A DNA stretch of 64,000 bases from Chryseobacterium indologenes (GTDB taxonomy: Bacteria; Bacteroidota; Bacteroidia; Flavobacteriales; Weeksellaceae), in assembly GCF_001295265.1 (NCBI RefSeq), contig NZ_LJOD01000003.1, forward strand, positions 248,001 to 312,000. Direction: 5' to 3'. The position numbers were made by a program, and so were the translations under genes. The notes beneath the pieces are model-generated. The model ran no database searches. It worked only from the letters and a program-made list of their open reading frames with translations, and had not been told where the DNA came from. The first letter of the stretch is position 1; each line of letters begins with the position of its first letter. This document shows, in pieces, positions 18,043 to 27,129 of this stretch.

Positions 18043-19095
18043 TTAAACCAGATAAAAATCATTTAATTTCTCTTCACAAAGGGTTTTTACGACTTCTATC
18101 CAGCGGTCCTCATCATTCAGACATGGAATGTAATGGAAGTTTTCGCCGCCTGCATGCTGAAACTGTTCTTTTCCTTCCACTGAGATTTCTTCCAGCGTTT
18201 CCAGACAGTCTGAAACGAAAGCCGGGCAGACAACCGCAAGATTCTTAATCCCTTTCTTAGGAATCGTTTCTAAAGTTTCATCGGTATAGGGCTCAATCCA
18301 CTTGTCTTTACCAAGCCTTGACTGAAATGAAACGATGGTTTTTTCTTTTGGAAGTCCCATTTTAGCAATTACAGCTTCAGTAGTTTTATAACACTGATGC
18401 CTGTAGCAATAAGCATTATGAGTATCTACCTGGCTGTTGATACAGTTGGCATCATCAATTTTACACGTCTTTGACGGATCTGTTTTATAAATATGCCTTT
18501 CAGGAACTCCGTGATAAGAAAACTGAAGGGCGTCAAAATGTTCAGGGAGTTTTTCCTTAATACTTTCTGCCAGGCAGTTAATATAAATATCCCTGTTATA
18601 GAAAGGCTGTATATAATTGATTTTTACGGCAGGAAACTTCTTTTTCCGTACTTCTTCTGCTTTTTCAATAACCGTTTCCGTTGTACTCATCGCATATTGT
18701 GGGTACAGAGGAAAAAGAACAATTTCAGAAACTCCCTGATCCGCCAACTTCTGAATTCCTGCTTCAATGCTTGGCTGTGCATATCGCATACCGATTTCCA
18801 CAGGAACATCTACCAGCTTTTGAAGCTTTTTCCGGATTTTTTCCGTAATAAAGATCAACGGTGAGCCTTCATCCGTCCAGACGGTTTTGTAGGCTTCGGC
18901 AGATTTGGCAGGTCTTGTTTTCAGGATGATCCCCTGAACAAGAAGTGCACGGAAAATCCAGCGGTAATCAATCACCCTTTCATCCATTAAAAATTCATCA
19001 AGATACTCCTTTACATCGTTTACTGCCGTAGATCTTGGCGATCCTAAATTGACCAATAAAATTCCTTTTTTTGAATTTCGGGATTCTTTCTGCAA
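18043..19095 (-). CDS. hemH: Ferrochelatase
   Basis: Inserts ferrous iron into protoporphyrin IX, the last step of haem synthesis. The 350-residue protein starts with the family motif GILLVNLGSPRS. It carries the metal-binding FSYHGVPERHI loop and the conserved SFQSRLGKDKWIEPYTDET block. There is no membrane anchor, so it is a soluble or peripheral enzyme. A Cys-rich stretch (TCKIDDANCINSQVDTHNAYCYRHQC) may be structural. It is followed by a terminator. The next gene upstream on the same strand is the Nfu-type iron-sulfur scaffold, fitting an iron-cofactor neighbourhood. Confidence 0.97.
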   Translation of the reverse strand: MQKESRNSKKGILLVNLGSPRSTAVNDVKEYLDEFLMDERVIDYRWIFRALLVQGIILKTRPAKSAEAYKTVWTDEGSPLIFITEKIRKKLQKLVDVPVEIGMRYAQPSIEAGIQKLADQGVSEIVLFPLYPQYAMSTTETVIEKAEEVRKKKFPAVKINYIQPFYNRDIYINCLAESIKEKLPEHFDALQFSYHGVPERHIYKTDPSKTCKIDDANCINSQVDTHNAYCYRHQCYKTTEAVIAKMGLPKEKTIVSFQSRLGKDKWIEPYTDETLETIPKKGIKNLAVVCPAFVSDCLETLEEISVEGKEQFQHAGGENFHYIPCLNDEDRWIEVVKTLCEEKLNDFYLV

Positions 19096-19167
19096 AACTT
19101 CTATTTTTAATGGTGTATATTTCAGTTAATATTGAATTGACGGTTTTTTAGCTTAAGCGCAGAATGC

Positions 19168-20046
19168 TTATCCATTCACGGCTTCCACTCTTTCTACCAG
19201 ATCAGGAACAAACTGTTTCAGAATATTTTCAATTCCGTTCTTCAGAGTAGCCGTTGAGCTCGGACATCCGGAGCACGCTCCCTGTAGAAGCATCTTGGCT
19301 GTTTTATTTTCCTGATCATATTCCATCAGTGAAATTTTTCCACCGTCGTTTTCTACAGCAGGGGCTACATATTCATTTAAAATATCGGAAATTTTCTGCT
19401 CATCTTCAGTATAGTCTCTGTTGATGATTTTTTCAACAGGATTTTCATGTTTCTGCGGCTCAAGATTTGAGATTTTCCCGCCGTTCTGAAGATATTCAGC
19501 AATCAAAGCACGGACTGCCATCATCACTTCATGCCATTCCACAGAATTATCTCTGGTTACAGCTACAAAATTATCGGAGATAAAAACTTCTTTAGCAAAA
19601 TTAAACTCATTAAATACAGCCTGAGCCAAAGGAACATCTGCCGCTGCATCTCTGGACTTAACCTCTACGAAACCATCCATCAGTAGTTTGCTGGAAACGA
19701 ATTTCATCACATTCGGATTAGGAGTCATTTCAGCATAAATCTGGTACATTTCTTTTTTCTTCTGAAGATAAATTCTAGGATTGGCCAGTAATTCATCCTC
19801 AATAACATTTTTCAGACTTTCTGCCACATGTTCCCATTCAACAGTATCCTGTTTGGCTACCGCTACAAAATTAGCGGTAATGAAAACTCTTTCCACAAAA
19901 GGATAATTGAAAAGTTCCTGTGCCAATGGAATTTCTGAGATATCTGAACTTCTGTCCAACTCTAAAGATCCCGGAATCAGATTGTAATCTGCAACAAATT
20001 TCATCACTTTCGGGTTTTCGGTTGGTTCTATAAGTATTGTACGCAT
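19168..20046 (-). CDS. Nfu-type iron-sulfur cluster scaffold with duplicated Nfu N-terminal domain
   Basis: Assembles or carries Fe-S clusters to apo-proteins. The C-terminal NifU domain (about residues 205-290) has the cluster-binding CSGC pair (Cys258, Cys261). Before it are two tandem copies of the Nfu N-terminal domain (about residues 1-90 and 100-185). Both carry NPxVMKFV, a PLAQ block, NFVAVxxxxxVEW and the following helix. Typical bacterial Nfu proteins have one or none, so 292 residues is long. The longest frame begins at a TTG (20070). I chose the ATG at 20046 because the domain starts there. Confidence 0.9.
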   Translation of the reverse strand: MRTILIEPTENPKVMKFVADYNLIPGSLELDRSSDISEIPLAQELFNYPFVERVFITANFVAVAKQDTVEWEHVAESLKNVIEDELLANPRIYLQKKKEMYQIYAEMTPNPNVMKFVSSKLLMDGFVEVKSRDAAADVPLAQAVFNEFNFAKEVFISDNFVAVTRDNSVEWHEVMMAVRALIAEYLQNGGKISNLEPQKHENPVEKIINRDYTEDEQKISDILNEYVAPAVENDGGKISLMEYDQENKTAKMLLQGACSGCPSSTATLKNGIENILKQFVPDLVERVEAVNG

Positions 20047-20256
20047 TTTTTCGTTAAATTTGAGATACAAAAATACGCAATTAGAATTTAGAACTTAGAG
20101 ATTTGAATTTAGATTTTTGCTATCACAGTTATTTAAAATAAGAAGCAGGAATGGAAAGGATGCCATTTTTTAATTCATCGCATTTCAAATAATAATCCGG
20201 GATCAGAAGAATTGTATTTTCAAATTGATAGATATTTAAATGATCAAATTAAAATT

Positions 20257-20793
20257 ATGGCAATCATAAAAGAACTTTTAGGAAAAACGCCTCAGATTGG
20301 TGAGGGAACTTTTTTGGCGGAAACAGCAACCATTATCGGAGATGTGACAATGGGTGAAAACTGCAGTATCTGGTATAATGCCGTGATCAGAGGGGATGTT
20401 CACTACATTAAAATGGGGAATAAGGTGAATGTACAGGATAATGCTATGCTGCACTGTACTTATCAGAAGCATCCATTGAATATCGGGAATAATGTTTCCA
20501 TTGGCCACAATGCCATTGTTCATGGCTGCACAGTAAAAGACAACGTTCTGATTGGAATGGGAGCTATTGTGATGGATGACTGTCTGGTAGAAGAAAATTC
20601 TATTGTAGGAGCCGGTTCTGTAGTTACCCAGGGAACCCATATTAAATCCGGAGAAGTCTGGGGAGGAGTACCTGCAAAAAAAATTAAAGATATCTCTGCG
20701 CAGCTGCTTGAAGGAGAAGTGAACAGGATTGCAGATAATTATGTAAAATATTCTTCATGGTATAAGGAGAATGTAAAAGAAGTGGAAGGATAG
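20257..20793 (+). CDS. Gamma-carbonic anhydrase-like hexapeptide-repeat protein (YrdA type)
   Basis: This 178-residue protein has a left-handed beta-helix made of hexapeptide repeats (VNVQDNAMLHC, NIGNNVSIGHNAIVHGCTV, VLIGMGAIV). The three zinc-ligand histidines of gamma-carbonic anhydrases are present, in MLHC, IGHN and VHGC. A C-terminal helix ends the protein. The family is trimeric and cytoplasmic, and many YrdA-type members show weak or no CO2 hydration, so catalytic activity is uncertain. The ATG at 20257 fits the family better than the upstream TTG-type start. It diverges from nfu across a 210-bp region. Confidence 0.9.
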   Translation: MAIIKELLGKTPQIGEGTFLAETATIIGDVTMGENCSIWYNAVIRGDVHYIKMGNKVNVQDNAMLHCTYQKHPLNIGNNVSIGHNAIVHGCTVKDNVLIGMGAIVMDDCLVEENSIVGAGSVVTQGTHIKSGEVWGGVPAKKIKDISAQLLEGEVNRIADNYVKYSSWYKENVKEVEG

Positions 20794-20833
20794 TACTGAA
20801 GTATAAACCTTACAGCACCTATATAAAAAAGTA

Positions 20834-20863
20834 AAAGCTCTGTCAATTGACGGAGCTTTCGTT
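20834..20863 (+). terminator. Terminator between the carbonic anhydrase-like gene and a convergent lipoprotein gene
   Basis: AAAGCTC and GAGCTTT flank an inner GTCAATTGAC palindrome, giving a nearly continuous hairpin with a G-T pair. T-rich flanks on both strands suggest it works in both directions. Confidence 0.65.
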
Positions 20864-20947
20864 TTAATCCTTAGTATAAACTCCTGAGCGAGTTTGTTGT
20901 TGAATGATTCAACGGGATATATAACCTTTGCTTTGATTTTTTCTTTT

Positions 20948-21394
20948 TTATTGCTGTTCGGTGACGAGAATTGCCTTTCCGCCGGAACATTTAACAGCAG
21001 TGGGAGGCATTACCATCATACAATCGGAAGTGATGTTGTATTTTTCATTAAATGCTTTTACCTTTTCTGTATAGGCATTGATTCTCGGAAGAATGGAAGT
21101 CTCTGTTTTTTTAGGATAGGCAATATACAGCATTGGTCCGCCGCAGGCTTTTGCTCCCATCGGGGCAAAAGTCCATTCAGAGGCATTGGAGCATTTTGCG
21201 GATGCTTCAGATTCTATGGATGCTTTTAATTTATCCAGCTGGGCCTGATCATATCTCTGACTGTCTTCATCAGCAGGTCTTTGTGCGATATCTTTAGGAA
21301 GATCGGTCCCCGCATTTTTAGATGTATTACAGGAAACTAGTGTAATTGTAGCACAAAATAATAATATCGGGATATGGCTGATAACTTTTTTCAT
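20948..21394 (-). CDS. Small uncharacterised lipoprotein
   Basis: This 148-residue protein starts with a lipoprotein signal peptide (MKKVISHIPILLFCATITLVSC; lipidated Cys about residue 22). The mature part is helical (RYDQAQLDKLKASIESEASA). It has a Cys-rich core (KCSNASEW, KACGGPM, SDCMMVMPP, VKCSGGK) that could form two disulfides in the periplasm. I do not recognise the family. The ATG at 21394 was chosen over the longer 21484 frame because only it begins with the signal peptide. It diverges from the helicase gene. Confidence 0.82.
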   Translation of the reverse strand: MKKVISHIPILLFCATITLVSCNTSKNAGTDLPKDIAQRPADEDSQRYDQAQLDKLKASIESEASAKCSNASEWTFAPMGAKACGGPMLYIAYPKKTETSILPRINAYTEKVKAFNEKYNITSDCMMVMPPTAVKCSGGKAILVTEQQ

Positions 21395-21463
21395 AAAAAA
21401 ATACGTTCTGTCTGAGAATTTCCAAAACTTATGCCAAGGTAAGAAAATCAAATTCATTTTCCG

Positions 21464-21471
21464 TATTTTTG
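21464..21471 (+). promoter_or_regulatory. -7 promoter box close to the helicase ATG
   Basis: TATTTTTG matches TAnnTTTG and ends 5 bp before the ATG at 21477. Transcription would start at or beside the start codon, implying a leaderless message. No TTG is visible at the expected -33 distance. Confidence 0.45.
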
Positions 21472-21476
21472 AAGCG

Positions 21477-23603
21477 ATGAACAATCATTTTTTTGATTTA
21501 ATAGAGCATACCAACAGAAGTGTTTTTCTTACGGGGAAAGCAGGAACCGGCAAAACGACCTTTCTCAATGATTTTGTAAAAAGGACGAAGAAGAAGTATA
21601 TCGTAGTGGCTCCTACGGGAATTGCCGCTATTAATGCAGGAGGAGTAACCATTCATTCCATGTTTGGGCTGCCTTTGAGAACTTTTTTACCCACTACAGA
21701 CCGTATTGACGGAAGCCTGGCGAATAATATTGCCGATCTGATGCCTCATTTCAAGTACAGAAAAGATAAGCTTAAGCTTTTAAGAGAAATTGAGGTTCTT
21801 ATTATTGATGAGGTTTCCATGCTCAGAGCCGATGTTCTGGATATGATGGATTTCTCACTGCGGTTTATAAGAAGAAATAACCAGCGCTTTGGCGGGGTTC
21901 AGATGCTGTTCATCGGGGACCTTTACCAGCTTCCGCCAGTGGTAAGGGATGAGCATATTTTAAAGATGTGCTATGATTCTCCTTTCTTTTTCGATAGCCT
22001 GGCAGTAAAAGATATTCCTCTTCTGACGATTGAATTAACAAAAGTGTACAGACAATCTGACGAGGAATTCCTTGAAATTCTGAATGCCATCCGTGACGGA
22101 GATACTGCGAACATAGACTTTGATCTTCTCAATGAAAGGTATGATCCCGATTTTGAAATGGGAAACGAGTCTTACGTTTACCTGTGTTCTCACAATAAAA
22201 TGGCGGATGAGATTAACCATGAAAAGCTTGCTGAAATTAAAGTAACGCCAAGCACTTATGAAGCTAAACTCTTTGGTGATTTTAAAGAAAACCAGTTTCC
22301 GAATGAGCAGTTTTTAGAATTAAAGATCGGTGCTCAGGTGATGTTCATCAGGAATGATATTTCCGGAGAAAAAAAATATTTTAACGGAAAACTGGGTGAA
22401 ATTTCAGCACTGGATGAAAACGAAATTAAAGTAATTCTGGACGGCAGCGAAAGAGAAATTACGGTAAAAAGAGAAGTCTGGGAACAAAAAAAATACTTCC
22501 TCGATACTGAAAAAAACATCCAGGAAGAAGTACTGGGAAGCTTTGAGCAGTTCCCGATCAAGCTGGCCTGGGCGGTTACCATTCATAAAAGTCAGGGACT
22601 TACTTTTGATAAAGTGATTATTGATGCCGGAAAAAGTTTTACGGCAGGGCAGGTATATGTTGCTTTATCGAGATGCCGTACACTGGAAGGCATTGTTTTA
22701 AAATCCAGGATTACTCCGGATGTTATTTTTAAGGATAACAGGATTCTTCAGTTTCAGGGTAATACGCTTGCCAATGATAATGTAGAAGCCATCCTGAATA
22801 AAGAAAAATATGATTACAGCATCCGAAAAGTGCTTCGTACGGTAAACTGCTTATGGTTTCTGAAAGAAGTGGAAGACTGGAACCAGCTGTCTGTGGTCAC
22901 AAAAAATATAGATCATGTTAAAACCAATCAGCTGTATGTTCAGTTGAAACATGAAATTGTGAATCTCGGAAAAATTTTTGAAAAGCTGGAAAGAGTCATC
23001 TCCCAGAAGGTCAGCAATTTTATTGAACAGAAAGAAGAATGGTCTGAGATTGAAAATAAAACCAAAGGAGCCGTTAACTTCTTTTTCGTTGAGATCCGTG
23101 ATAAGGTCTTTAATCCGCTGAAAGAATTTTATGCCGAGATTAAAGGAGCAAAAGGACTGAAGCAGTATAATGAGGAGTTCAGGAACTGGCTGGAAGATAT
23201 TGAAGAGTACCTGAATAGCCTGAAAGAAGCCTATCTGCTGGAAACTAAACTTTTAGATGAAAAAAATGATAAGGAGGTAAGCATGAAAATTGCCAAGGTT
23301 CCTTCCCAGGTTCTTACTTTCCAGTTATTTGAGCAGGGAAAGACTATCGGTGAAATTGCTTTGGAAAGAGGACTGGTGAAAGAAACCGTTATGGGCCATC
23401 TGGCGAAGTTTGCCGAGCAGGGCCTGCTGGATATTGCGAGGGTAATTACCTCAGATAAAATTAAAACTTTTGAAACAGAATTCTATAGAAATCCCCATGA
23501 AACACTGTCCGAGTGGAAAAATGCACTGCCAAGCCATTTTGAATTCAATGAGATCAGGATTCTGATCAATCATTATAATTATAAAAAGGAAAAGAATTCA
23601 TAA
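21477..23603 (+). CDS. Pif1/RecD-like superfamily 1 DNA helicase with C-terminal helix-turn-helix
   Basis: This 708-residue ATPase opens with a Walker A motif (GKAGTGKT, residues 20-27). It continues with VVAPTGIAAINAGGVTIHSMF (motif Ia), Walker B LIIDEVSML, the GGVQMLFIGDLYQLPPV block and the SF1 C-terminal motif WAVTIHKSQGLTFD, plus YVALSRCRT. This is the Pif1/RecD2 layout. The C-terminal third is coiled and ends in an HTH_40-type domain (about residues 610-660: LTFQLFEQGKTIGEIALERGL) also seen in RecQ-like helicases. It likely unwinds DNA in repair or replication; the exact role is unknown. Confidence 0.9.
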   Translation: MNNHFFDLIEHTNRSVFLTGKAGTGKTTFLNDFVKRTKKKYIVVAPTGIAAINAGGVTIHSMFGLPLRTFLPTTDRIDGSLANNIADLMPHFKYRKDKLKLLREIEVLIIDEVSMLRADVLDMMDFSLRFIRRNNQRFGGVQMLFIGDLYQLPPVVRDEHILKMCYDSPFFFDSLAVKDIPLLTIELTKVYRQSDEEFLEILNAIRDGDTANIDFDLLNERYDPDFEMGNESYVYLCSHNKMADEINHEKLAEIKVTPSTYEAKLFGDFKENQFPNEQFLELKIGAQVMFIRNDISGEKKYFNGKLGEISALDENEIKVILDGSEREITVKREVWEQKKYFLDTEKNIQEEVLGSFEQFPIKLAWAVTIHKSQGLTFDKVIIDAGKSFTAGQVYVALSRCRTLEGIVLKSRITPDVIFKDNRILQFQGNTLANDNVEAILNKEKYDYSIRKVLRTVNCLWFLKEVEDWNQLSVVTKNIDHVKTNQLYVQLKHEIVNLGKIFEKLERVISQKVSNFIEQKEEWSEIENKTKGAVNFFFVEIRDKVFNPLKEFYAEIKGAKGLKQYNEEFRNWLEDIEEYLNSLKEAYLLETKLLDEKNDKEVSMKIAKVPSQVLTFQLFEQGKTIGEIALERGLVKETVMGHLAKFAEQGLLDIARVITSDKIKTFETEFYRNPHETLSEWKNALPSHFEFNEIRILINHYNYKKEKNS

Positions 23604-23616
23604 AAATTCTTTTCCT
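23582..23616 (-). terminator. Terminator of the astacin gene, overlapping the helicase stop
   Basis: A 12-bp perfect stem (AGGAAAAGAATT / AATTCTTTTCCT) with a 6-base loop is followed on the minus strand by TTTTTAT. It covers the helicase stop codon. The plus strand lacks an immediate T run. Confidence 0.7.
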
Positions 23617-23644
23617 GCCTGAATTATATTTTCTCTGTCCGGAT

Positions 23645-24484
23645 TTAAAAATTAGGATACATTGCATTGATCGTAAGGATGTCTCCCTCTGTAAAACCAA
23701 CTCTGTTGTAGGTAAAAGTAGTATTGTCAGCTCTTATGATAGTAGGGAGCCCATTTTTTGAATAGGAATGTGGCCAATACATCATCATTGAATTAATATT
23801 GAATGGGCCTATATCTATGCCTGAATCATAAATCTCAAAATTATGGTATTCACTTTCCCTAATATTTTCCCATAGAATAGTAATATGATCATCTCTGTCC
23901 TGGCGGGCATGTTCGTGATAAAGTCCTATAGCGTGTCCCATTTCATGTATGATGGATTCTATAGAAATATGCTGATCCAGTGAAATATATTGTCTTCCTC
24001 CTTGATACCCAATAGCGGCCCATCCATCCGATCCAAAAGGGCTTCCAAAGATGAATTCAACATAATCGGGCTGATTGGTACGTGGGACCCATTGAACATT
24101 GGTTAGGTTATTATATTCATTCACTGCAATATCAATTTTATCTGCGTTAATAGTACCCATATTGTTGACAACAGTATAATAAACCACACCTCCCGGCCAT
24201 CTTGACAAGGTGGCTCCTCCTTTTTTTTCTGAATTGCCCTCTGATAGCTGCTTGTCAGATAGTACAATGTCTCCCTGGAAAAAGTTCATTCCGTTTTTTC
24301 TTTCATAAGTAATGGTCTGGCCATTCAATTTTCCTTTTTTAATATTTTCAATATTAGAGGTGTTTGTCTGTACCTCCGTTACAGGTTCTTCGTTGTTTCC
24401 ACTGCAGGATGTTAAAATTGCAGCAATCATAAAACCTGTAAAGATTGTTTTTTTTGCTGAAAACTTTTGATAGCTTTTGTTCAT
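23645..24484 (-). CDS. Astacin-family (M12A) zinc metalloprotease lipoprotein
   Basis: This 279-residue protein has a lipoprotein signal ending at Cys27 (AAILTSC). The astacin zinc motif is complete: HEMGHAIGLYHEHARQDRD from residue 180 gives three zinc histidines (180, 184, 190) and the catalytic Glu181. A Met-turn follows in NSMMMYWPHSYS. Residues about 30-95 form a propeptide-like segment. The fold resembles flavastacin from related flavobacteria. Lipidation suggests a cell-surface or periplasmic peptidase rather than a freely secreted one. It stands alone with a terminator; substrate unknown. Confidence 0.93.
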   Translation of the reverse strand: MNKSYQKFSAKKTIFTGFMIAAILTSCSGNNEEPVTEVQTNTSNIENIKKGKLNGQTITYERKNGMNFFQGDIVLSDKQLSEGNSEKKGGATLSRWPGGVVYYTVVNNMGTINADKIDIAVNEYNNLTNVQWVPRTNQPDYVEFIFGSPFGSDGWAAIGYQGGRQYISLDQHISIESIIHEMGHAIGLYHEHARQDRDDHITILWENIRESEYHNFEIYDSGIDIGPFNINSMMMYWPHSYSKNGLPTIIRADNTTFTYNRVGFTEGDILTINAMYPNF

Positions 24485-24829
24485 AATAATATTTTTAATG
24501 GTTTTGATAATTTATTTAAATGTGTATTATTGTGTGAATTTAATATTTATTTTTGATTTTTAATGAAATAATGATATTTTATATTTATATTTTGTTGTTA
24601 ATTGATATTTTGTAAAATGTATAAAATGTGTGTGTTAAAAAGTAATCTAGAATATTTTTCATTGTTTTAAATTTTTATTAAAATTCATTTATAAAAACTA
24701 TAGATAATGTTTAAAACTTTTCCAATAGTTTTTCCATGAACTGACCAATCGGTTTTATTAATTACAAAAAGTAACTAATACAGTTTTTAAGCTTTAAATT
24801 TGTTTGGTTTTAAACCTAAAATTTAAAAT
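24485..24829. other. AT-rich divergent intergenic region
   Basis: This 345-bp region between the divergent astacin and LLM oxidoreductase genes is extremely AT-rich, with no open reading frame of note. It should hold promoters for both genes. The only box I can name is TAAATTTG at 24795-24802. No repeat was recognised. Confidence 0.5.
24795..24802 (+). promoter_or_regulatory. -7 promoter box before the LLM oxidoreductase gene
   Basis: TAAATTTG fits TAnnTTTG, 28 bp before the ATG. No TTG at the -33 position was seen. Confidence 0.4.
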
Positions 24830-25834
24830 ATGAAGAATTTTGAAATTTCTGTTTTGGATCTTGCACCGGTAAAGCAGGGGAAAAGCATTCATGATACCTT
24901 TCAGGACAGCTTGTCTTTAGCCAATCATACTGAAAGTTTACATTATAAAAGGTTCTGGCTCGCAGAACATCATAATATGGAAAGTATTGCCAGTTCGGCT
25001 ACTTCCGTCCTGATTGGATTTATTGCCAACGGAACAAAAACAATAAGAGTAGGATCAGGAGGAATTATGCTTCCCAATCACAGCTCACTGGTCATTGCCG
25101 AACAGTTCGGAACTTTGGAATCTCTTTTTCCGGGAAGAATAGACCTGGGACTGGGAAGAGCCCCGGGAACTGACGGGCTTACCGCTCAGGCATTAGGCAG
25201 AAATCCTGCCATCATTAACGAACAGTTTCCAAGACAGATCCTGGAGTTACAACGGTATTTTTCTGAAGGAAATTCAGATGCGATGGTTCGTGCCATTCCG
25301 GGGGAAGGGCTTGATATTCCGCTCTATATCCTTGGATCAAGTACAGACAGTGCATGGCTGGCCGCAGAATTAGGACTGCCTTATGCCTTTGCGGGGCATT
25401 TTGCTCCGGAGCAGATGGAAATGGCATTTAAAATTTACAGAGAACATTTTCAGCCTTCAAAACAACTGGATGCGCCCTATATCATGGCATGTGTAAATGG
25501 TGTGGCTGCAGAAACTTCCGAAGAAGCCCATAAAATATCAACCACCTTATTCCAGGCATTTATCAACATTGTAAGAAATGACAGGAAACCTTTTGCTCCG
25601 CCGGTAGATGATATGGATGAGATCTGGTCCCCAATGGAAAAATCAATGGTGCTTCAGAAGCTGAGGTATACTTTTATCGGAGATCCATCTGAAATTGAAC
25701 AAAAACTCAGGGATTTTCAGGAAAAATTCAATGTGGATGAACTGATCATCAATTCCCATATTTATGATCATCATAAAAGGCTGCGGTCTTATGAGATTTT
25801 CAGAGAGGCGGCAAACTCATTATCCAAAGCGTAA
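24830..25834 (+). CDS. LLM-class flavin-dependent oxidoreductase (luciferase-like)
   Basis: This 334-residue TIM-barrel protein is of the bacterial luciferase-like monooxygenase group. It opens with [14 protein letters not shown] and continues with [49 protein letters not shown] and [17 protein letters not shown]. These are the usual motifs of the YhbW/alkanal-monooxygenase-alpha-like branch. It uses reduced FMN supplied by a separate reductase; substrate unknown. It lies upstream of the riboflavin gene ribB on the same strand (67-bp gap), but ribB has its own promoter. Confidence 0.93.
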   Translation: MKNFEISVLDLAPVKQGKSIHDTFQDSLSLANHTESLHYKRFWLAEHHNMESIASSATSVLIGFIANGTKTIRVGSGGIMLPNHSSLVIAEQFGTLESLFPGRIDLGLGRAPGTDGLTAQALGRNPAIINEQFPRQILELQRYFSEGNSDAMVRAIPGEGLDIPLYILGSSTDSAWLAAELGLPYAFAGHFAPEQMEMAFKIYREHFQPSKQLDAPYIMACVNGVAAETSEEAHKISTTLFQAFINIVRNDRKPFAPPVDDMDEIWSPMEKSMVLQKLRYTFIGDPSEIEQKLRDFQEKFNVDELIINSHIYDHHKRLRSYEIFREAANSLSKA

Positions 25835-25851
25835 CAAACCCTTTATATTAA

Positions 25852-25883
25852 TTGGCAGATGCTTATTTTTATGAGTATCTTTG
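25852..25883 (+). promoter_or_regulatory. Bacteroidota promoter of ribB (TTG-21-TATCTTTG)
   Basis: TTG at 25852-25854 and TATCTTTG at 25876-25883 are separated by 21 bp, matching the sigma-ABfr-type consensus. The box ends 18 bp before the ribB ATG. There is no room for an FMN riboswitch. Confidence 0.6.
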
Positions 25884-25901
25884 CACAAATAAAAAGTAAA
25901 C

Positions 25902-27023
25902 ATGTCTGAGATTAAATTAAATACTATTCCAGAGGCTATTGAAGACCTTAAAAATGGTAAAATAATCATAGTAGTAGATGATGAAGACAGAGAAAATGAA
26001 GGAGATTTTCTTTGCGCAGCGGAACTGACAACGCCGGAAATTATCAATTTTATGGCATTTCACGGAAGAGGGCTGATCTGTATGCCGCTTCCTGAAAAAA
26101 GATGTGATGAATTAGGCCTTGAAGTAATGGTAAGCAGAAGCAGTGATCCTAAAGAAACTGCTTTTACCGTATCGGTTGATCTCCTTGGAAACGGGACTTC
26201 TACCGGAATTTCTGCTGGTGACAGAGCCAAAACCATTTTAGCTCTGATGGACGAAAAGTCTAAACCTACAGACTTTATGAGACCAGGGCATATCTTCCCG
26301 CTACGTGCCCGAAAAGGAGGGGTTTTAAAAAGAGCAGGACACACAGAAGCTGCGATTGATTTAACCCATCTTGCCGGACTGAAAGAAGGAGGAGTGATTT
26401 GCGAAATTATGAATGAGGACGGAACCATGTCACGGTTACCGGATCTCTATGCTTTTGCACAGAAACATGATATGAAGATTGTTTCCATTGAAGACCTGAT
26501 TCATTATCAGCTTAAAAAGGGTAACCTGATCGAAAGAATAGAGGAAAGAAAAGTGAAAACAGCTTACGGTGATTATGATTTCTTTGCTTTCAGGGAAACT
26601 TCAAACGACCAGATTCATTTTGCTTTGACAAAAGGAACGTGGACGGTTGACGAGCCTGTTCTGGTGAGAGTACAGTCTTCTGATTCTTATTTTGACGTTC
26701 TGACCAGACTGAATAACGGAGAAAAACCTTTATTGGAAAAAGTGACCAACATGGTGAATGAAGCCGGAAAAGGAGCTATTATCTTCATCAACAACGTCTC
26801 CAACTCTGAAAATACGCTGAGAAAGCTTCAACAGTTCCTGAACTATCAGGACGGGCAGGAGCAGCACCCTACTTTAGCGTACAACTACAGAGATTACGGA
26901 ATCGGAACACAGATTCTGAAAAATCTGGGAATCAATAAATTCAAAGTAATCACTCAGAATCCGAATATCAAGCCTCAGGTTGGAGGATATGATGTAGAAG
27001 TGACTGAGCTGGTTCAGCTGTAA
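25902..27023 (+). CDS. ribB: 3,4-dihydroxy-2-butanone 4-phosphate synthase with degenerate GTP cyclohydrolase II-like C-terminal domain
   Basis: The N-terminal domain (residues about 1-205) makes the four-carbon riboflavin precursor from ribulose 5-phosphate. It has the acidic metal/substrate loop VVDDEDRENEGDF, then SAGDRAKT, RPGHIFPLRARKGGVLKRAGHTEAAIDL and GVICEIMNEDG. The C-terminal domain (about 206-373) has the GTP cyclohydrolase II fold and keeps NYRDYGIGTQILKNLG and the TQNPNIK..GGYDVEV block. It lacks the zinc-binding cysteines and the RQEGRGIG-type loop, so it cannot be a normal GTP cyclohydrolase II. A separate RibA is expected elsewhere in the genome. Confidence 0.92.
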   Translation: MSEIKLNTIPEAIEDLKNGKIIIVVDDEDRENEGDFLCAAELTTPEIINFMAFHGRGLICMPLPEKRCDELGLEVMVSRSSDPKETAFTVSVDLLGNGTSTGISAGDRAKTILALMDEKSKPTDFMRPGHIFPLRARKGGVLKRAGHTEAAIDLTHLAGLKEGGVICEIMNEDGTMSRLPDLYAFAQKHDMKIVSIEDLIHYQLKKGNLIERIEERKVKTAYGDYDFFAFRETSNDQIHFALTKGTWTVDEPVLVRVQSSDSYFDVLTRLNNGEKPLLEKVTNMVNEAGKGAIIFINNVSNSENTLRKLQQFLNYQDGQEQHPTLAYNYRDYGIGTQILKNLGINKFKVITQNPNIKPQVGGYDVEVTELVQL

Positions 27024-27085
27024 TAAATAAACGAAAGGACAATAGTGAACCTGCCTGCTGTAAAGCTATTGAGACTATAAATTGT

Positions 27086-27119
27086 AAAAAGGTTTAGGAT
27101 TTTTCTAAACCTTTTTTTA
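27086..27119 (+). terminator. Rho-independent terminator after ribB
   Basis: A 12-bp perfect stem (AAAAAGGTTTAG / CTAAACCTTTTT) with a 7-base loop and T run sits between ribB and the Crp/Fnr gene. Confidence 0.87.
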
Positions 27120-27129
27120 TTTTTAAACC

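Noticed and set aside
20047..20070. TTG-start extension of the Nfu protein by eight residues
   Set aside because: The Nfu domain begins at the ATG (20046), and the added residues have no family support.
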